Shown piece by piece: positions 1 through 9,691 of a DNA stretch of 45,335 bases. Numbering within the stretch: the stretch's first letter is position 1; each line of letters begins with the position of its first letter. Below the pieces are notes generated by a model. That model was not told the DNA's origin. It saw nothing but the letters and a program-made list of their open reading frames with translations, and searched no databases. The DNA is from Pseudomonas citronellolis. GTDB taxonomy: Bacteria; Pseudomonadota; Gammaproteobacteria; Pseudomonadales; Pseudomonadaceae. The stretch is taken from assembly GCF_029335315.1 (NCBI RefSeq), contig NZ_JARJLT010000199.1:1-45335 (forward strand). The letters are read 5' to 3'. A program made the translations under genes and the position numbers.

Positions 1-2
1 CT

Positions 3-248
3 GCCAAGCCTGCTGCTGCGAAGCCCGCCGCTAAACCGGCCACCAAGCCTGCTGCTGCCAAGCCTGCCGCGAAACCGGCCGCCAAGCCTGCCGCTGCGAA
101 ACCCGCCGCCCCGGCCGCTGCCAAGCCCGCTGCTCCGGCGCCGACCCCGGCTCCGACCGCCGCGCCCGCCGCAGCCCCGGCCGCCACTGCCGCTCCGGCA
201 GCGGTAGCGCCGAGCGCCCCGGCCGCCACCCCGAGCAGCGCCTCCTAA
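3..248 (+). CDS. algP: AlgP (AlgR3) histone H1-like protein, C-terminal part only
   Basis: The 5' end lies outside the window; the visible frame opens at base 3 and ends at TAA 246-248 (81 residues). It is a lysine/alanine/proline repeat of the KPAA type (units such as KPAAAKPAAK), passing into an Ala/Pro-rich, lysine-free tail ending PSSAS. Such tails are typical of AlgP, the histone H1-like DNA-binding regulator known from alginate gene control in P. aeruginosa. No folded domain is visible here, so identity rests on the repeat type and on gene order (yheS-type gene next door, hemB downstream). The repeats are prone to length variation. The stop overlaps the stop of the convergent gene by four bases. 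Confidence 0.82.
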   Translation, partial: AKPAAAKPAAKPATKPAAAKPAAKPAAKPAAAKPAAPAAAKPAAPAPTPAPTAAPAAAPAATAAPAAVAPSAPAATPSSAS

Positions 249-718
249 GACGCCGCTCCCGAAGCCGCCGCGATGCGCAGTCGTTCCAGCGCGTCGCGGC
301 GCGCTTTCCCCGCTTCACCGGCGCAGCCCTGCAGCCAGTCCCGTAGCTCGGCGTTGCCGTCATCGATCCAGTCCCTTCCGGCTTCGGCCAGGCGCTCCAG
401 CTGCATATGCTCGGCGCGTAGCTCCAGCCCCTTCAGGGTTTCCCGCAATTCCGTCAGGTGCGCATCGTCTCGCGCCTGCGCCCGCCATTGCCGGCGCAGC
501 TCGCGCAGGGGCGTCACCACGCCGCTTTGCCAGCCGCTGGCGGTCGCCGCCAGGGCCTCCAGGCGCGCGGCCGAGCAGGCCCGGCCACGGGTGCCATACC
601 AGGCACCAGCCAGCAGCAGGCAGACGTCGGCGCCGGCCTCCTGCAGTTCCAGGCACGCCGCCTCGACGCCCGGTTGCGCGTAGAGATCGACGGCGAACGA
701 CCAGATATCTTCTGTCAT
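245..718 (-). CDS. TIGR02444 (DUF2390) family protein
   Basis: A 157-residue soluble protein of unknown function, starting MTEDIWSFAVDLYAQPGVEA. The N-terminal W-x-F-A-x-x-L-Y-x-x-P-G-V-E-x-x-C pattern is what I recognise as the TIGR02444 family, common beside algP in Pseudomonas. The middle has the segment VCLLLAGAWYG and the C-terminal two thirds is rich in Arg, Glu and Leu and probably helical. No signal peptide or membrane segment is evident. The gene converges on algP, with overlapping stops at 245-248, and diverges from yheS across a 47-bp gap that must hold both promoters. No catalytic motif is recognised. Confidence 0.8.
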   Translation of the reverse strand: MTEDIWSFAVDLYAQPGVEAACLELQEAGADVCLLLAGAWYGTRGRACSAARLEALAATASGWQSGVVTPLRELRRQWRAQARDDAHLTELRETLKGLELRAEHMQLERLAEAGRDWIDDGNAELRDWLQGCAGEAGKARRDALERLRIAAASGAAS

Positions 719-765
719 AGGGCTCCCACAGCGATTCGCGGGCGAAGCTGATAAACTCCGCCGCC

Positions 766-2675
<1,910 letters not shown>

Positions 2676-2676
<1 letters not shown>

Positions 2677-3236
2677 TGGACGACCTGCCGCTGCTCATCG
2701 CCTGGAGCGATCCGTTGCTGCGTGGCCTGCAGATCATCCTCATCCTGGTCCTCGCCTGGTTCCTCCAGCGCCTGGTGGCGCGCGGCCTGGGCCGCCTTGC
2801 GCAGCGCTACCCGCTGCCCCACGAACTGCTGCTGCCGCTGCGCGGCGGCCTGCGCTGGCTGATCATGGGCTCGGCGCTGATGATGGTGCTGGAGCGCCTG
2901 GGCGTTTCCGCGCAGGTGCTGTGGACGGCCCTGACCGGCTTCGTCGCGGTTGCCGCGGTGGCCTTCTTCGCCATCTGGAGCGTGCTCTCCAACCTGTTCT
3001 GCGCACTGCTGATCTTCACCGTCGGGCCGTTCCGCCTGGGCGACCTGGTGGAGGTCATCGAATCGGCCGACAAGCCCGGCGTGAAAGGTCGCGTCAGTGC
3101 CATCAACCTGCTTTACACCACCCTCGAGGAAACCTTCGAGGACGGCACCAGCGCCTTGCTGCAGGTGCCCAACAGCCTGTTCTTCCAGAAGGCCATCCGC
3201 CGCTGGAAGGGCCCCGGGCTGAGCAGCGGACGATAA
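2676..3236 (+). CDS. Small MscS-family mechanosensitive channel protein
   Basis: An inner-membrane protein of 186 residues. Three hydrophobic segments (about 14-32, 48-68, 75-112) are followed by the MscS beta-domain signature FRLGDLVEVI and a motif reading VPNSLFFQKAIRRW. It is clearly shorter than E. coli MscS (286 aa), with only a short C-terminal domain. Expected role: tension-gated release of solutes on hypo-osmotic shock; its gating is not predictable from sequence. The ATG at 2676 shares one base with the yheS stop (TGATG), implying translational coupling. A GTG one codon earlier (2673) is an alternative start. terC follows 36 bp downstream. Confidence 0.85.
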
Positions 3237-3272
3237 CCACAATCCCAGTCCCCACACGGATACCCACGCACT

Positions 3273-4031
3273 ATGGAATGGCTCGCCAGCCCTGAAATCT
3301 GGGTCGCGTTTCTGACCCTGACCGCCCTGGAGATCGTCCTCGGCATCGACAACATCATCTTCATCTCGATCCTGGTCAGCCGCCTGCCGGCCGCGCAGCA
3401 ACCCAAGGCGCGCTTCTTCGGCCTGGCCCTGGCGATGGGCACGCGGATTCTCCTGCTGCTGTCGATCACCTGGGTGATGCGCCTGACCACCGACCTGTTC
3501 AGCGTGTTCGGCCAGGGCGTTTCCGGGCGCGACCTGATCCTGTTCTTCGGCGGCCTGTTCCTGCTGTTCAAGAGCACCATGGAGATCTACCACAGCCTCG
3601 AAGGCGCCGAGGAAGGCGAGCAGGGCGGCGGCAAGACCCGTGGCTTCATGGCGGTGATCGTGCAGATCGCGATCATCGACATCATCTTCTCCCTGGACTC
3701 GGTGATCACCGCCGTGGGCCTGGTCTCCAACGTGCCGGTGATGATCGCCGCGATCGTCATCTCGGTCGGCGTGATGATGCTCGCCGCCGGCACCATCAGC
3801 GCCTTCATCGACAAGCACCCGTCGCTGAAGATGCTCGCCCTGTCGTTCCTCATCGTGGTCGGCACCGTGCTGGTGGCCGAGGCCTTCGAGGTCCATGTGC
3901 CCAAGGGCTACGTCTACTTCGCCATGGCCTTCTCGCTGGCGGTGGAAGCGATCAACATCCGCCTGCGCGGCGCCATGGCGCGCAAGCGCGGCGAAGAGCC
4001 GGTGAAGCTGCGCAAGGACCTGCCGAGCTGA
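3273..4031 (+). CDS. TerC family integral membrane protein
   Basis: A polytopic membrane protein of 252 residues with about seven hydrophobic segments. Two intramembrane motifs with acidic residues define the TerC fold: LEIVLGIDNIIFISIL (about 20-36) and DIIFSLDSVITAVGL (about 135-150). The family is linked to metal, especially manganese, export at the cytoplasmic membrane and to tellurium resistance; the substrate here is not shown by the sequence. It ends just before a strong intrinsic terminator at 4052-4076, so yheS-mscS-terC probably form one transcription unit. Confidence 0.92.
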   Translation: MEWLASPEIWVAFLTLTALEIVLGIDNIIFISILVSRLPAAQQPKARFFGLALAMGTRILLLLSITWVMRLTTDLFSVFGQGVSGRDLILFFGGLFLLFKSTMEIYHSLEGAEEGEQGGGKTRGFMAVIVQIAIIDIIFSLDSVITAVGLVSNVPVMIAAIVISVGVMMLAAGTISAFIDKHPSLKMLALSFLIVVGTVLVAEAFEVHVPKGYVYFAMAFSLAVEAINIRLRGAMARKRGEEPVKLRKDLPS

Positions 4032-4051
4032 TCGGCGCGCGCTGACGAACG

Positions 4052-4076
4052 AGCCCGGCCCCGCGCCGGGCTTTTT
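4052..4076 (+). terminator. Intrinsic terminator after terC
   Basis: An 8-bp GC stem (AGCCCGGC / GCCGGGCT), a 5-nt loop and a T run (4072-4076), 20 bp after the terC stop. Confidence 0.9.
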
Positions 4077-4134
4077 CATGGCGCCGCCGGCTGCCTGAGC
4101 GGTCTTTCGTGGGCGCTGTCCCGCTGCGGGCTCT

Positions 4135-4158
4135 GTTCGCGAGCAAGCTCGCTCCTAC
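4135..4158 (-). repeat. REP element of the GTAGGAGCGAGCTTGCTCGC type
   Basis: A 24-bp palindromic Pseudomonas REP, identical in inverse orientation to the copies at 7471-7494 and 7621-7644. The rest of the 4077-4318 gap holds a copy of a second palindromic repeat and the LysE leader; no gene is seen. Confidence 0.85.
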
Positions 4159-4191
4159 AGGGCCCCGCATTGGGGGGCACCCATCCATCCC

Positions 4192-4217
4192 CCGTCATCC
4201 CCGCGAACGCGGGCTCC
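4192..4217 (+). repeat. Short palindromic repeat with core CCCCGCGAACGCGGG
   Basis: Contains CCGTCATCCCCGCGAACGCG followed by GGCTCC. The same family recurs at 25393-25416 (inverted) and 25490-25516. It is a widespread extragenic palindrome type, not coding. Confidence 0.7.
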
Positions 4218-4318
4218 CGCGGGCGCTCCTGCGACCTTCGTCGGCAAGGCTGGGCGGCCGGGCGTGGCTTGAGGCACACTGGCCGCCCGTAACAGGATAT
4301 TTCTCCCCGAGGTCCGTG

Positions 4319-4948
4319 ATGCTCGCCAGCACCTGGTTCGCCTTCTTCATCGCCTGCTGGATCATCAGCCTGTCGCCCGGCGCCGGGGCCATCGCCTCGA
4401 TGTCCTGTGGCCTGCAGTACGGCTTCTGGCGCGGCTACTGGAACGCCCTCGGCCTGCAGATCGGCCTGGCCCTGCAGATCGCCGTGGTCGCCGCCGGCGT
4501 CGGCGCGCTGCTGGCCACCTCGGCGCTGGCGTTCTCCGTGATCAAGTGGTTCGGCGTGGTCTACCTGGCGTACCTCGCCTGGCGCCAGTGGACGGCCGCG
4601 CCACAGGTCATGCAGGCCGACGCCGAGCGCCCCATCGGCCGCCCGCTGAGCCTGGTGCTGCGCGGTTTCCTGGTCAACGCCAGCAACCCCAAGGCGGTGA
4701 TCTTCATGCTCGCCGTGCTGCCGCAGTTCGTCGACCCGCACCGGCCGATGGCGATGCAGTACCTGATCATGGGCGCGACCATGATCTGCGTCGACCTCAT
4801 CGTCATGGCCGGCTACACCGGGTTGGCCGCGCGGGTACTGCGCGCGCTGCGTTCGCCGCGCCAGCAACGGCTGATGAACCGCACCTTCGCCAGCCTGTTC
4901 CTCGGCGCCGCCGCGCTGCTGGCCACGGTGCGCCGCGCCGCCGCCTGA
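4319..4948 (+). CDS. LysE/RhtB family amino-acid exporter
   Basis: A 209-residue inner-membrane protein with about six hydrophobic segments. The N-terminal SPGAGAIASMSCGLQYGFWRG matches the LysE/RhtB pattern (SPGP..., then a conserved Gly-rich stretch), and the central LVNASNPKAVIFMLAVLPQF matches the conserved NPKA motif. The family exports amino acids such as threonine, homoserine lactone or lysine; the substrate cannot be told. I chose ATG 4319, with GAGG about 7 nt upstream, rather than an ATG at 4109, because upstream codons run through REP DNA and the family starts just before the first membrane helix. Confidence 0.88.
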   Translation: MLASTWFAFFIACWIISLSPGAGAIASMSCGLQYGFWRGYWNALGLQIGLALQIAVVAAGVGALLATSALAFSVIKWFGVVYLAYLAWRQWTAAPQVMQADAERPIGRPLSLVLRGFLVNASNPKAVIFMLAVLPQFVDPHRPMAMQYLIMGATMICVDLIVMAGYTGLAARVLRALRSPRQQRLMNRTFASLFLGAAALLATVRRAAA

Positions 4949-5024
4949 GACGACGGGCGCCAGCTAGGCGGGGAATGGATGGCGGAGTAACATTGCTGCT
5001 TTCCATTCTCAATCTCTTTTCGCT

Positions 5025-6920
5025 ATGCGCCTTCCAAGGATTCTCGCCTGGCTGCTGCCAGCGCTGTGTGCCGTGAGTTTCGGGGCCGTGGCCGATGCCC
5101 CTGTCGATCCTTCCCAGGCCTTGCATCTGCTGAGCTACCTGGCTGCCGACTATCCGCCGACGGTCAGCGCCGGGCAGGTGCTCGATCCCACCGAGTACAA
5201 GGAACAGCTCGAGTTCTCCGCCAAGCTGCAGGCGCTGCTGCTGGCGCTGCCGGCACGGCCCGAGCGCGCCGCGCTCGAGCAGGAGATCGGCGCCCTGCGC
5301 CAGGCGATCGAGCAGCGCCGTTCGGGCGCCGAGGTCGCGCAACTGGCGCGGCACCTGGAGGCGCGGGTGGCGGATGCCTACCAGGTCGTGCAGACTCCGG
5401 CCATCACCCCCGACCCGGCCCGTGGCGCGCCGATCTTCGCCCAGCAGTGCTCGGTCTGCCATGGCGACGCCGGCAAGGGCGACGGTCCGGCGGGCATCGG
5501 CCTGCAGCCGCCGCCGGCCAACCTCGCCGACCGCGCGCGTCTCGATCAGCTGAGTCTCTACGACCTGCGTACCGTCATCGGCCTGGGCATCGCCGGCACC
5601 GACATGCCTGCCTTCGCCGACGAACTGGACGAACGCCAGCGCTGGGACCTCGCGGCCTACGTCGCCGGCCTGAGCGCCGCCGATGCCAAGCCCGATGCCG
5701 CGCATGCCTATCCGCTGGCGAGCCTGGCCACCCAGACCCCGGCGGACGTCGCTGCGCATGACGGCGAAGCCGCCGCGCAGAGCTTCCGCGCCCTGCGCGC
5801 GCACCCGCCGCTGGAGCATCGTGGCCCGGCGCAGCTGATCGACTACACCGCCGCCACCCTCGACAAGAGTTTCGCCATCTACCGCCAGGGCGACCACGAT
5901 CAGGCCTACGACCTGTCCGTCGCCGCCTACCTGGAAGGCTTCGAACTGGTCGAGAGTTCGCTCGACAACGTCGACGCGACCCTGCGCAAGGCCACCGAGA
6001 AAGAGCTCATGGCCTACCGCCAGACGCTCCGCGACGGCCTGCCCGAAGCCCAGGTGGCGCAGCAGCTGGAGCGCGCCAAGGGCAAGCTCGGCGAAGCCGC
6101 CAAGGCGCTCAGCGGTGACTCCCTGAGCGGCACCATCAGCTTCGTCTCGGCCCTGCTGATCCTGCTGCGCGAAGGCGTGGAGGCGATCCTGGTGCTCGCG
6201 GCGATCCTCGCCTTCCTGCGCAACACCGGCCAGGAAAGCGCCGCGCGCGGCGTGCACGTCGGCTGGGCGCTGGCCTTCGTCGCCGGCTTCGCCACCTGGG
6301 CGCTGGCCGCCTACGTGATCGACATCGGCGGCGCCCAGCGCGAGCTGATGGAAGGCTTCACCTCGCTGTTCGCCTGCGTGATGGTGCTCTGGCTCGGCGT
6401 GTGGATGCACGACCGCCGCCACGCCGCGGCCTGGCAGGACTACATCCGCAGCAGCCTGGTGGGCGGCGGCGGGCGCTTCGGCTTCGCCGTGCTGGCGTTC
6501 TTCTCGGTGTACCGCGAGCTGTTCGAGGTCATCCTGTTCTACGAAACCCTCTGGCTGCAGGCCGGCCCGGCCGGGCACAACGCGGTGATCGCCGGCGCCG
6601 GCTGCGCGGTGGTGCTGCTGATCGGCCTGGCCTGGGTGATCCTGCGCGGCTCGGCGAAGCTGCCGTTGAAGTTGTTCTTCACCATCAACGCGGCGCTGCT
6701 CTGCGCGCTCTCGGTGGTGTTCGCCGGGCATGGCGTGGTGGCGCTGCAGGAAGCCGGGGTGATCGGCACCCGGCCGGTGCCGTTCTTCGACTTCGACTGG
6801 CTGGGCATCAAGGCCGACGCCTACTCGCTGTCGGCCCAGGCCCTGGCCCTGCTGGCGGTGGTTGTGCTCTACGGGCGCAGCCTGCTGGCGGAGAAACGCA
6901 AGGCCGCGGCGTTGTCCTGA
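5025..6920 (+). CDS. Cytochrome c / FTR1 iron permease fusion protein
   Basis: A 631-residue protein with a Sec signal peptide (about 1-24, cleavage near AVADA). A periplasmic helical region is followed by a cytochrome c domain with heme motif CSVCH (C142, C145, H146) and a probable Met ligand in GTDMPAF. After a second periplasmic helical segment, a seven-helix FTR1 permease domain runs from about residue 370. Both FTR1 iron motifs are present: REGVE (R382-E386) and RELFE (R497-E501). Likely role: oxidation-coupled Fe(II)/Fe(III) uptake in which the fused heme domain acts as the electron partner that fungi supply as a ferroxidase; this coupling is inference. No clear SD precedes the ATG; the leader is pyrimidine-rich. 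Confidence 0.92.
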   Translation: MRLPRILAWLLPALCAVSFGAVADAPVDPSQALHLLSYLAADYPPTVSAGQVLDPTEYKEQLEFSAKLQALLLALPARPERAALEQEIGALRQAIEQRRSGAEVAQLARHLEARVADAYQVVQTPAITPDPARGAPIFAQQCSVCHGDAGKGDGPAGIGLQPPPANLADRARLDQLSLYDLRTVIGLGIAGTDMPAFADELDERQRWDLAAYVAGLSAADAKPDAAHAYPLASLATQTPADVAAHDGEAAAQSFRALRAHPPLEHRGPAQLIDYTAATLDKSFAIYRQGDHDQAYDLSVAAYLEGFELVESSLDNVDATLRKATEKELMAYRQTLRDGLPEAQVAQQLERAKGKLGEAAKALSGDSLSGTISFVSALLILLREGVEAILVLAAILAFLRNTGQESAARGVHVGWALAFVAGFATWALAAYVIDIGGAQRELMEGFTSLFACVMVLWLGVWMHDRRHAAAWQDYIRSSLVGGGGRFGFAVLAFFSVYRELFEVILFYETLWLQAGPAGHNAVIAGAGCAVVLLIGLAWVILRGSAKLPLKLFFTINAALLCALSVVFAGHGVVALQEAGVIGTRPVPFFDFDWLGIKADAYSLSAQALALLAVVVLYGRSLLAEKRKAAALS

Positions 6921-6988
6921 GGCGGCGCGCGGCAAACCCCGACGGCCAGTGCGATACTGGCCGTCGTCATTTTCGGGAAACGAGTTCG

Positions 6989-7441
6989 ATGCGTATCTGG
7001 ATCGATGCCGACGCCTGCCCGCGGGCGGCGAAGGAGCTGGTGGCGAAGTTCGCCCTCAAGCGCAAGCTGGAGGTGGTGATGGTGGCCGGCCAGCCGGTGG
7101 CCAAGCCGCCGTTCGCCTGCGTCAGCCTGGTGGTGGTGCCCAGCGGGATGGACGCCGCCGACGACTACCTGGTGGAGCAGGCCGAGCCGGGCGACCTGGT
7201 GATCTGCAGCGACGTGCCGCTGGCCGACCGCCTGGTGAAGAAGGGCGTGGACGCCCTCGACCCGCGCGGCCGTGAGTTCGACGCGAAGAACATGGGCGAG
7301 CGCCTGGCGCTGCGCAACCTGATGACCGACCTGCGCGACCAGGGCCAGATGGGCGGTGGCCAGGCGCCCTATGGCGACAAGGATCGCCAGGCGTTCGCCA
7401 ATGCGCTGGATCGGTTGTTGACGCGGTTGAACAGGGGGTAG
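6989..7441 (+). CDS. YaiI/YqxD family protein (DUF188)
   Basis: A 150-residue cytosolic protein beginning MRIWIDADACPRAAKELV, the conserved DADACP N-terminus of this family. A further family motif, VICSDVPLADRLVKKG, is present, and the C-terminal GGGQAPYGDKDRQAFANALD is also typical. The fold is PIN/NYN-like with clustered acidic residues, suggesting nuclease-type metal binding, but no activity is established that I know of. It starts 68 bp after the FTR1 gene and may be cotranscribed with it. Confidence 0.9.
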   Translation: MRIWIDADACPRAAKELVAKFALKRKLEVVMVAGQPVAKPPFACVSLVVVPSGMDAADDYLVEQAEPGDLVICSDVPLADRLVKKGVDALDPRGREFDAKNMGERLALRNLMTDLRDQGQMGGGQAPYGDKDRQAFANALDRLLTRLNRG

Positions 7442-7470
7442 GGGCGGCAGACGGGGACGTCGTGTCTTTT

Positions 7471-7494
7471 GTAGGAGCGAGCTTGCTCGCGAAC
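7471..7494 (+). repeat. REP element, left arm of composite element A
   Basis: 24-bp palindromic REP; the exact inverse complement occurs at 7621-7644. Confidence 0.88.
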
Positions 7495-7532
7495 AGAGTT
7501 TCCTGGGGGCTGCAGATTTTGGGTTTGAGAGC

Positions 7533-7580
7533 GCCCTCTCCCTAACCCTCTCCCTTCAGGGAGAGGGTTAGGGAGAGGGC
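7533..7580. repeat. Perfect 22-bp hairpin of CCCTCTCCC type, centre of composite element A
   Basis: The left arm at 7533-7554 pairs perfectly with 7559-7580 around a TTCA loop. It lies between inverted REPs. No T run follows, so it is not a standard terminator on either strand, although it could block convergent transcription from yaiI and elbB. Confidence 0.92.
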
Positions 7581-7620
7581 AAGAGGCTGGCCCCAGGCGC
7601 CGGAGTTACCGGGAGACGCG

Positions 7621-7644
7621 GTTCGCGAGCAAGCTCGCTCCTAC
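7621..7644 (-). repeat. REP element, right arm of composite element A
   Basis: Exact inverse complement of 7471-7494. Together with the central hairpin the 174-bp stretch is a nested inverted repeat filling the gap between two convergent genes. Confidence 0.88.
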
Positions 7645-7658
7645 AGGAAGCGCCGGGA

Positions 7659-8312
7659 TCAGGCCAGCTCCAGCACCCGATCGACCAGCTTGTTGATCCC
7701 GCTGGCGGCCTCGGCGATGTTCTGCGCCAGCATGTACGCGGGGGTGGTCACCAGCTTGTGGCGGGTGTCCTCGACGATCTCGTCGACGGAGCATTCCACG
7801 TGCTTGGCGCCCATGCGCGCCAGGGCGGCGGCGGTGTCGGCGTCCTGGCCGATGGTGCACTCGATGCCCGGGCCGTAGATGCGTTCGGCCATGGCCGGGG
7901 CGATGCACATCAGGCCCACCGGCTTGTGCGCGGCGGCGAAGGCCTTGGCCAGCGCCAGCACGTCCGGCTCGACTTCGCACTGGTCGCCGGCGAAGGCGAA
8001 GTTGCTGAGGTTCTTCGCCGCGCCGAAGCCGCCGGGCACGATCAGCGCGTCGAAGTCCTCGACCCGCGCTTCGCGCACGTCCTTGATCTCGCCGCGGGCG
8101 ATGCGCGCGGACTCCACCAGCACGTTGCGGCTCTCGGGCATCTCCGCGCCGGTGAGGTGGTTGACCACGTGGTGCTGGGCGATGTCCGGGGCGAAGCACT
8201 GCACCTGCGCGCCGCGCTGGGACAGGCGCAGCAGGGTGATCACGCTTTCGTGCAGTTCGGCGCCGTCGTAGACGCCACAGCCGGAGAGGATGACGGCAAC
8301 TTTCTTGTGCAT
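7659..8312 (-). CDS. elbB: ElbB-type DJ-1/PfpI superfamily glyoxalase
   Basis: A 217-residue cytosolic protein, the same length as E. coli ElbB. It starts MHKKVAVILSGCGVYDGAEL. The LIVPGGFGAAKNLSNFA segment and the nucleophile-elbow region VGLMCIAPAM, with its Cys, are diagnostic. The family is a DJ-1/PfpI-like fold with reported glyoxalase-type activity, formerly tied to isoprenoid synthesis; the physiological substrate is uncertain. An AGGAG lies about 7 nt upstream of the ATG at 8312, so I prefer this to the longer frame opening at 8435. It is convergent with yaiI across composite element A. Confidence 0.9.
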   Translation of the reverse strand: MHKKVAVILSGCGVYDGAELHESVITLLRLSQRGAQVQCFAPDIAQHHVVNHLTGAEMPESRNVLVESARIARGEIKDVREARVEDFDALIVPGGFGAAKNLSNFAFAGDQCEVEPDVLALAKAFAAAHKPVGLMCIAPAMAERIYGPGIECTIGQDADTAAALARMGAKHVECSVDEIVEDTRHKLVTTPAYMLAQNIAEAASGINKLVDRVLELA

Positions 8313-8452
8313 GCGGGTACTCCTGGTTCGCGAACGGCCGGCGCGGCGACGCAGCTGTCGCCATATGCCGGCCGGGATGTCACCGGCGGCCGTTGTGCGC
8401 GCTCGCCAGGGGACTAGGATCGGTCGCATAAGCATAACGATTCGGTCGCGCC

Positions 8453-9691
8453 ATGAACTACATCCTCTTCGCGGTCCCCTTCTTCTTCCTGCTGATCGCC
8501 CTGGAACTGCTCGCCGACCGCTGGCGCGGCATGTCCACCTACCGCCTCGGCGACGCGGTGAACAGCCTCAGCGCCGGGGTGTTGTCGACCACCAGCGGCC
8601 TGCTGACCAAGAGCGTCGGGCTGATCACCTATGCGTTCGCCTGGAAGCACCTGGCGCTGTTCGAGCTGTCGACGCAGAGCGCCTGGGTCTGGGTGTTCGC
8701 CTTCGTCTTCTACGACTTCTGCTACTACTGGAACCACCGCCTGGGCCATGAGCGCAGCGTGCTCTGGGCCGCCCACTCGGTGCACCACCAGAGCGAGGAA
8801 TACAACCTCAGCACGGCGTTGCGGCAGACCAGCACCGGCTTCCTGTTCGGCTGGATCTTCTACCTGCCGATGGCCGTGGCCGGGGTGCCGCCGCTGGTGT
8901 TCCTGACCGTCGCCGCGCTGAACCTGCTGTACCAGTTCTGGGTGCACACCCGGCACATCCCCAAGCTCGGCTGGTTCGAGTGGATCTTCATCAGCCCGTC
9001 CAACCACCGTGTGCACCACGCGCAGAACCCGGTGTACATGGATCGCAACTACGGCGGCGTGTTCATCCTCTGGGACCGTCTGTTCGGCACCTTCCAGGAG
9101 GAACTGGACGAAGAGCCGGTGGTGTTCGGCGTGACCGTGCCACTGGCCAGCTGGAACCCGCTGTGGGCCAACCTGCAGGTCTACGCCGCGCTCTGGCGGG
9201 ACGCGCGCCGCGCCGGCAACTGGTGGGACAAGCTGCGCATCTGGTTCATGCGCACCGGCTGGCGCCCGGCCGACGTGGCCGCTCGCTACCCGCTGCAGAA
9301 ACCCGACCTGGCGACCTTCCGCAAGTTCGAGGTGCCGCTCTCGCGCGGCCGCCAGTGCTACGCCGCCCTGCAATTCGTCGGCTACGTGATCGGCGGCACC
9401 GTGCTGCTCGGGCTGGGGGAGGGCTGGCCGCTGCCGGCGCTGCTGCTGGGCTGGGCCTGGATGGCCGCGGGGCTGTTCGCCATCGGCGGCTGGCTGGAGA
9501 ACCGCGCCTGGGCGGCGCGGGTGGAGATTCTGCGGCTGCTGCTGAACCTGCCCTGGGTACTGGCGGTGGCCGCCAGCGCCGGGTTGGCGCTACCGGCCTG
9601 GGCCGTCGGCCTGCTGGCCGCGCACCTGGCGCTCAGCCTGCTCGGCCTGTGGACGCTGCGCCACGACGGGCGCCAGGCGCAACCGGCCTGA
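8453..9691 (+). CDS. Sterol desaturase / fatty acid hydroxylase family membrane protein
   Basis: A 412-residue inner-membrane protein. The three histidine clusters of the membrane di-iron hydroxylases are present: NHRLGHE (about 97-103), HSVHH (about 108-112) and NHRVHH (about 184-189). Hydrophobic helices flank them, and a further set of about three lies at the C-terminal end (about 305-400), beyond the catalytic core. The likely reaction is O2-dependent hydroxylation or desaturation of a lipid; the substrate is unknown. No clear SD is seen before ATG 8453. Its TGA abuts the stop of the convergent dedA-like gene with no gap. Confidence 0.9.
   Translation: MNYILFAVPFFFLLIALELLADRWRGMSTYRLGDAVNSLSAGVLSTTSGLLTKSVGLITYAFAWKHLALFELSTQSAWVWVFAFVFYDFCYYWNHRLGHERSVLWAAHSVHHQSEEYNLSTALRQTSTGFLFGWIFYLPMAVAGVPPLVFLTVAALNLLYQFWVHTRHIPKLGWFEWIFISPSNHRVHHAQNPVYMDRNYGGVFILWDRLFGTFQEELDEEPVVFGVTVPLASWNPLWANLQVYAALWRDARRAGNWWDKLRIWFMRTGWRPADVAARYPLQKPDLATFRKFEVPLSRGRQCYAALQFVGYVIGGTVLLGLGEGWPLPALLLGWAWMAAGLFAIGGWLENRAWAARVEILRLLLNLPWVLAVAASAGLALPAWAVGLLAAHLALSLLGLWTLRHDGRQAQPA

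Noticed and set aside
1-248. Regular short direct repeats resembling a CRISPR or satellite
   Set aside because: The repeats are codon-periodic and encode KPAA units of AlgP; there are no spacers of uniform length.
4994-5020. Fur box before the FTR1 gene (ATTCTCAAT region)
   Set aside because: Only about 10 of 19 positions fit the consensus, which is near chance; not listed as a site.
7533-7580. Hairpin read as a bidirectional terminator of yaiI and elbB
   Set aside because: There is no T run on either side and the same hairpin recurs as part of a repeat family; termination cannot be claimed.
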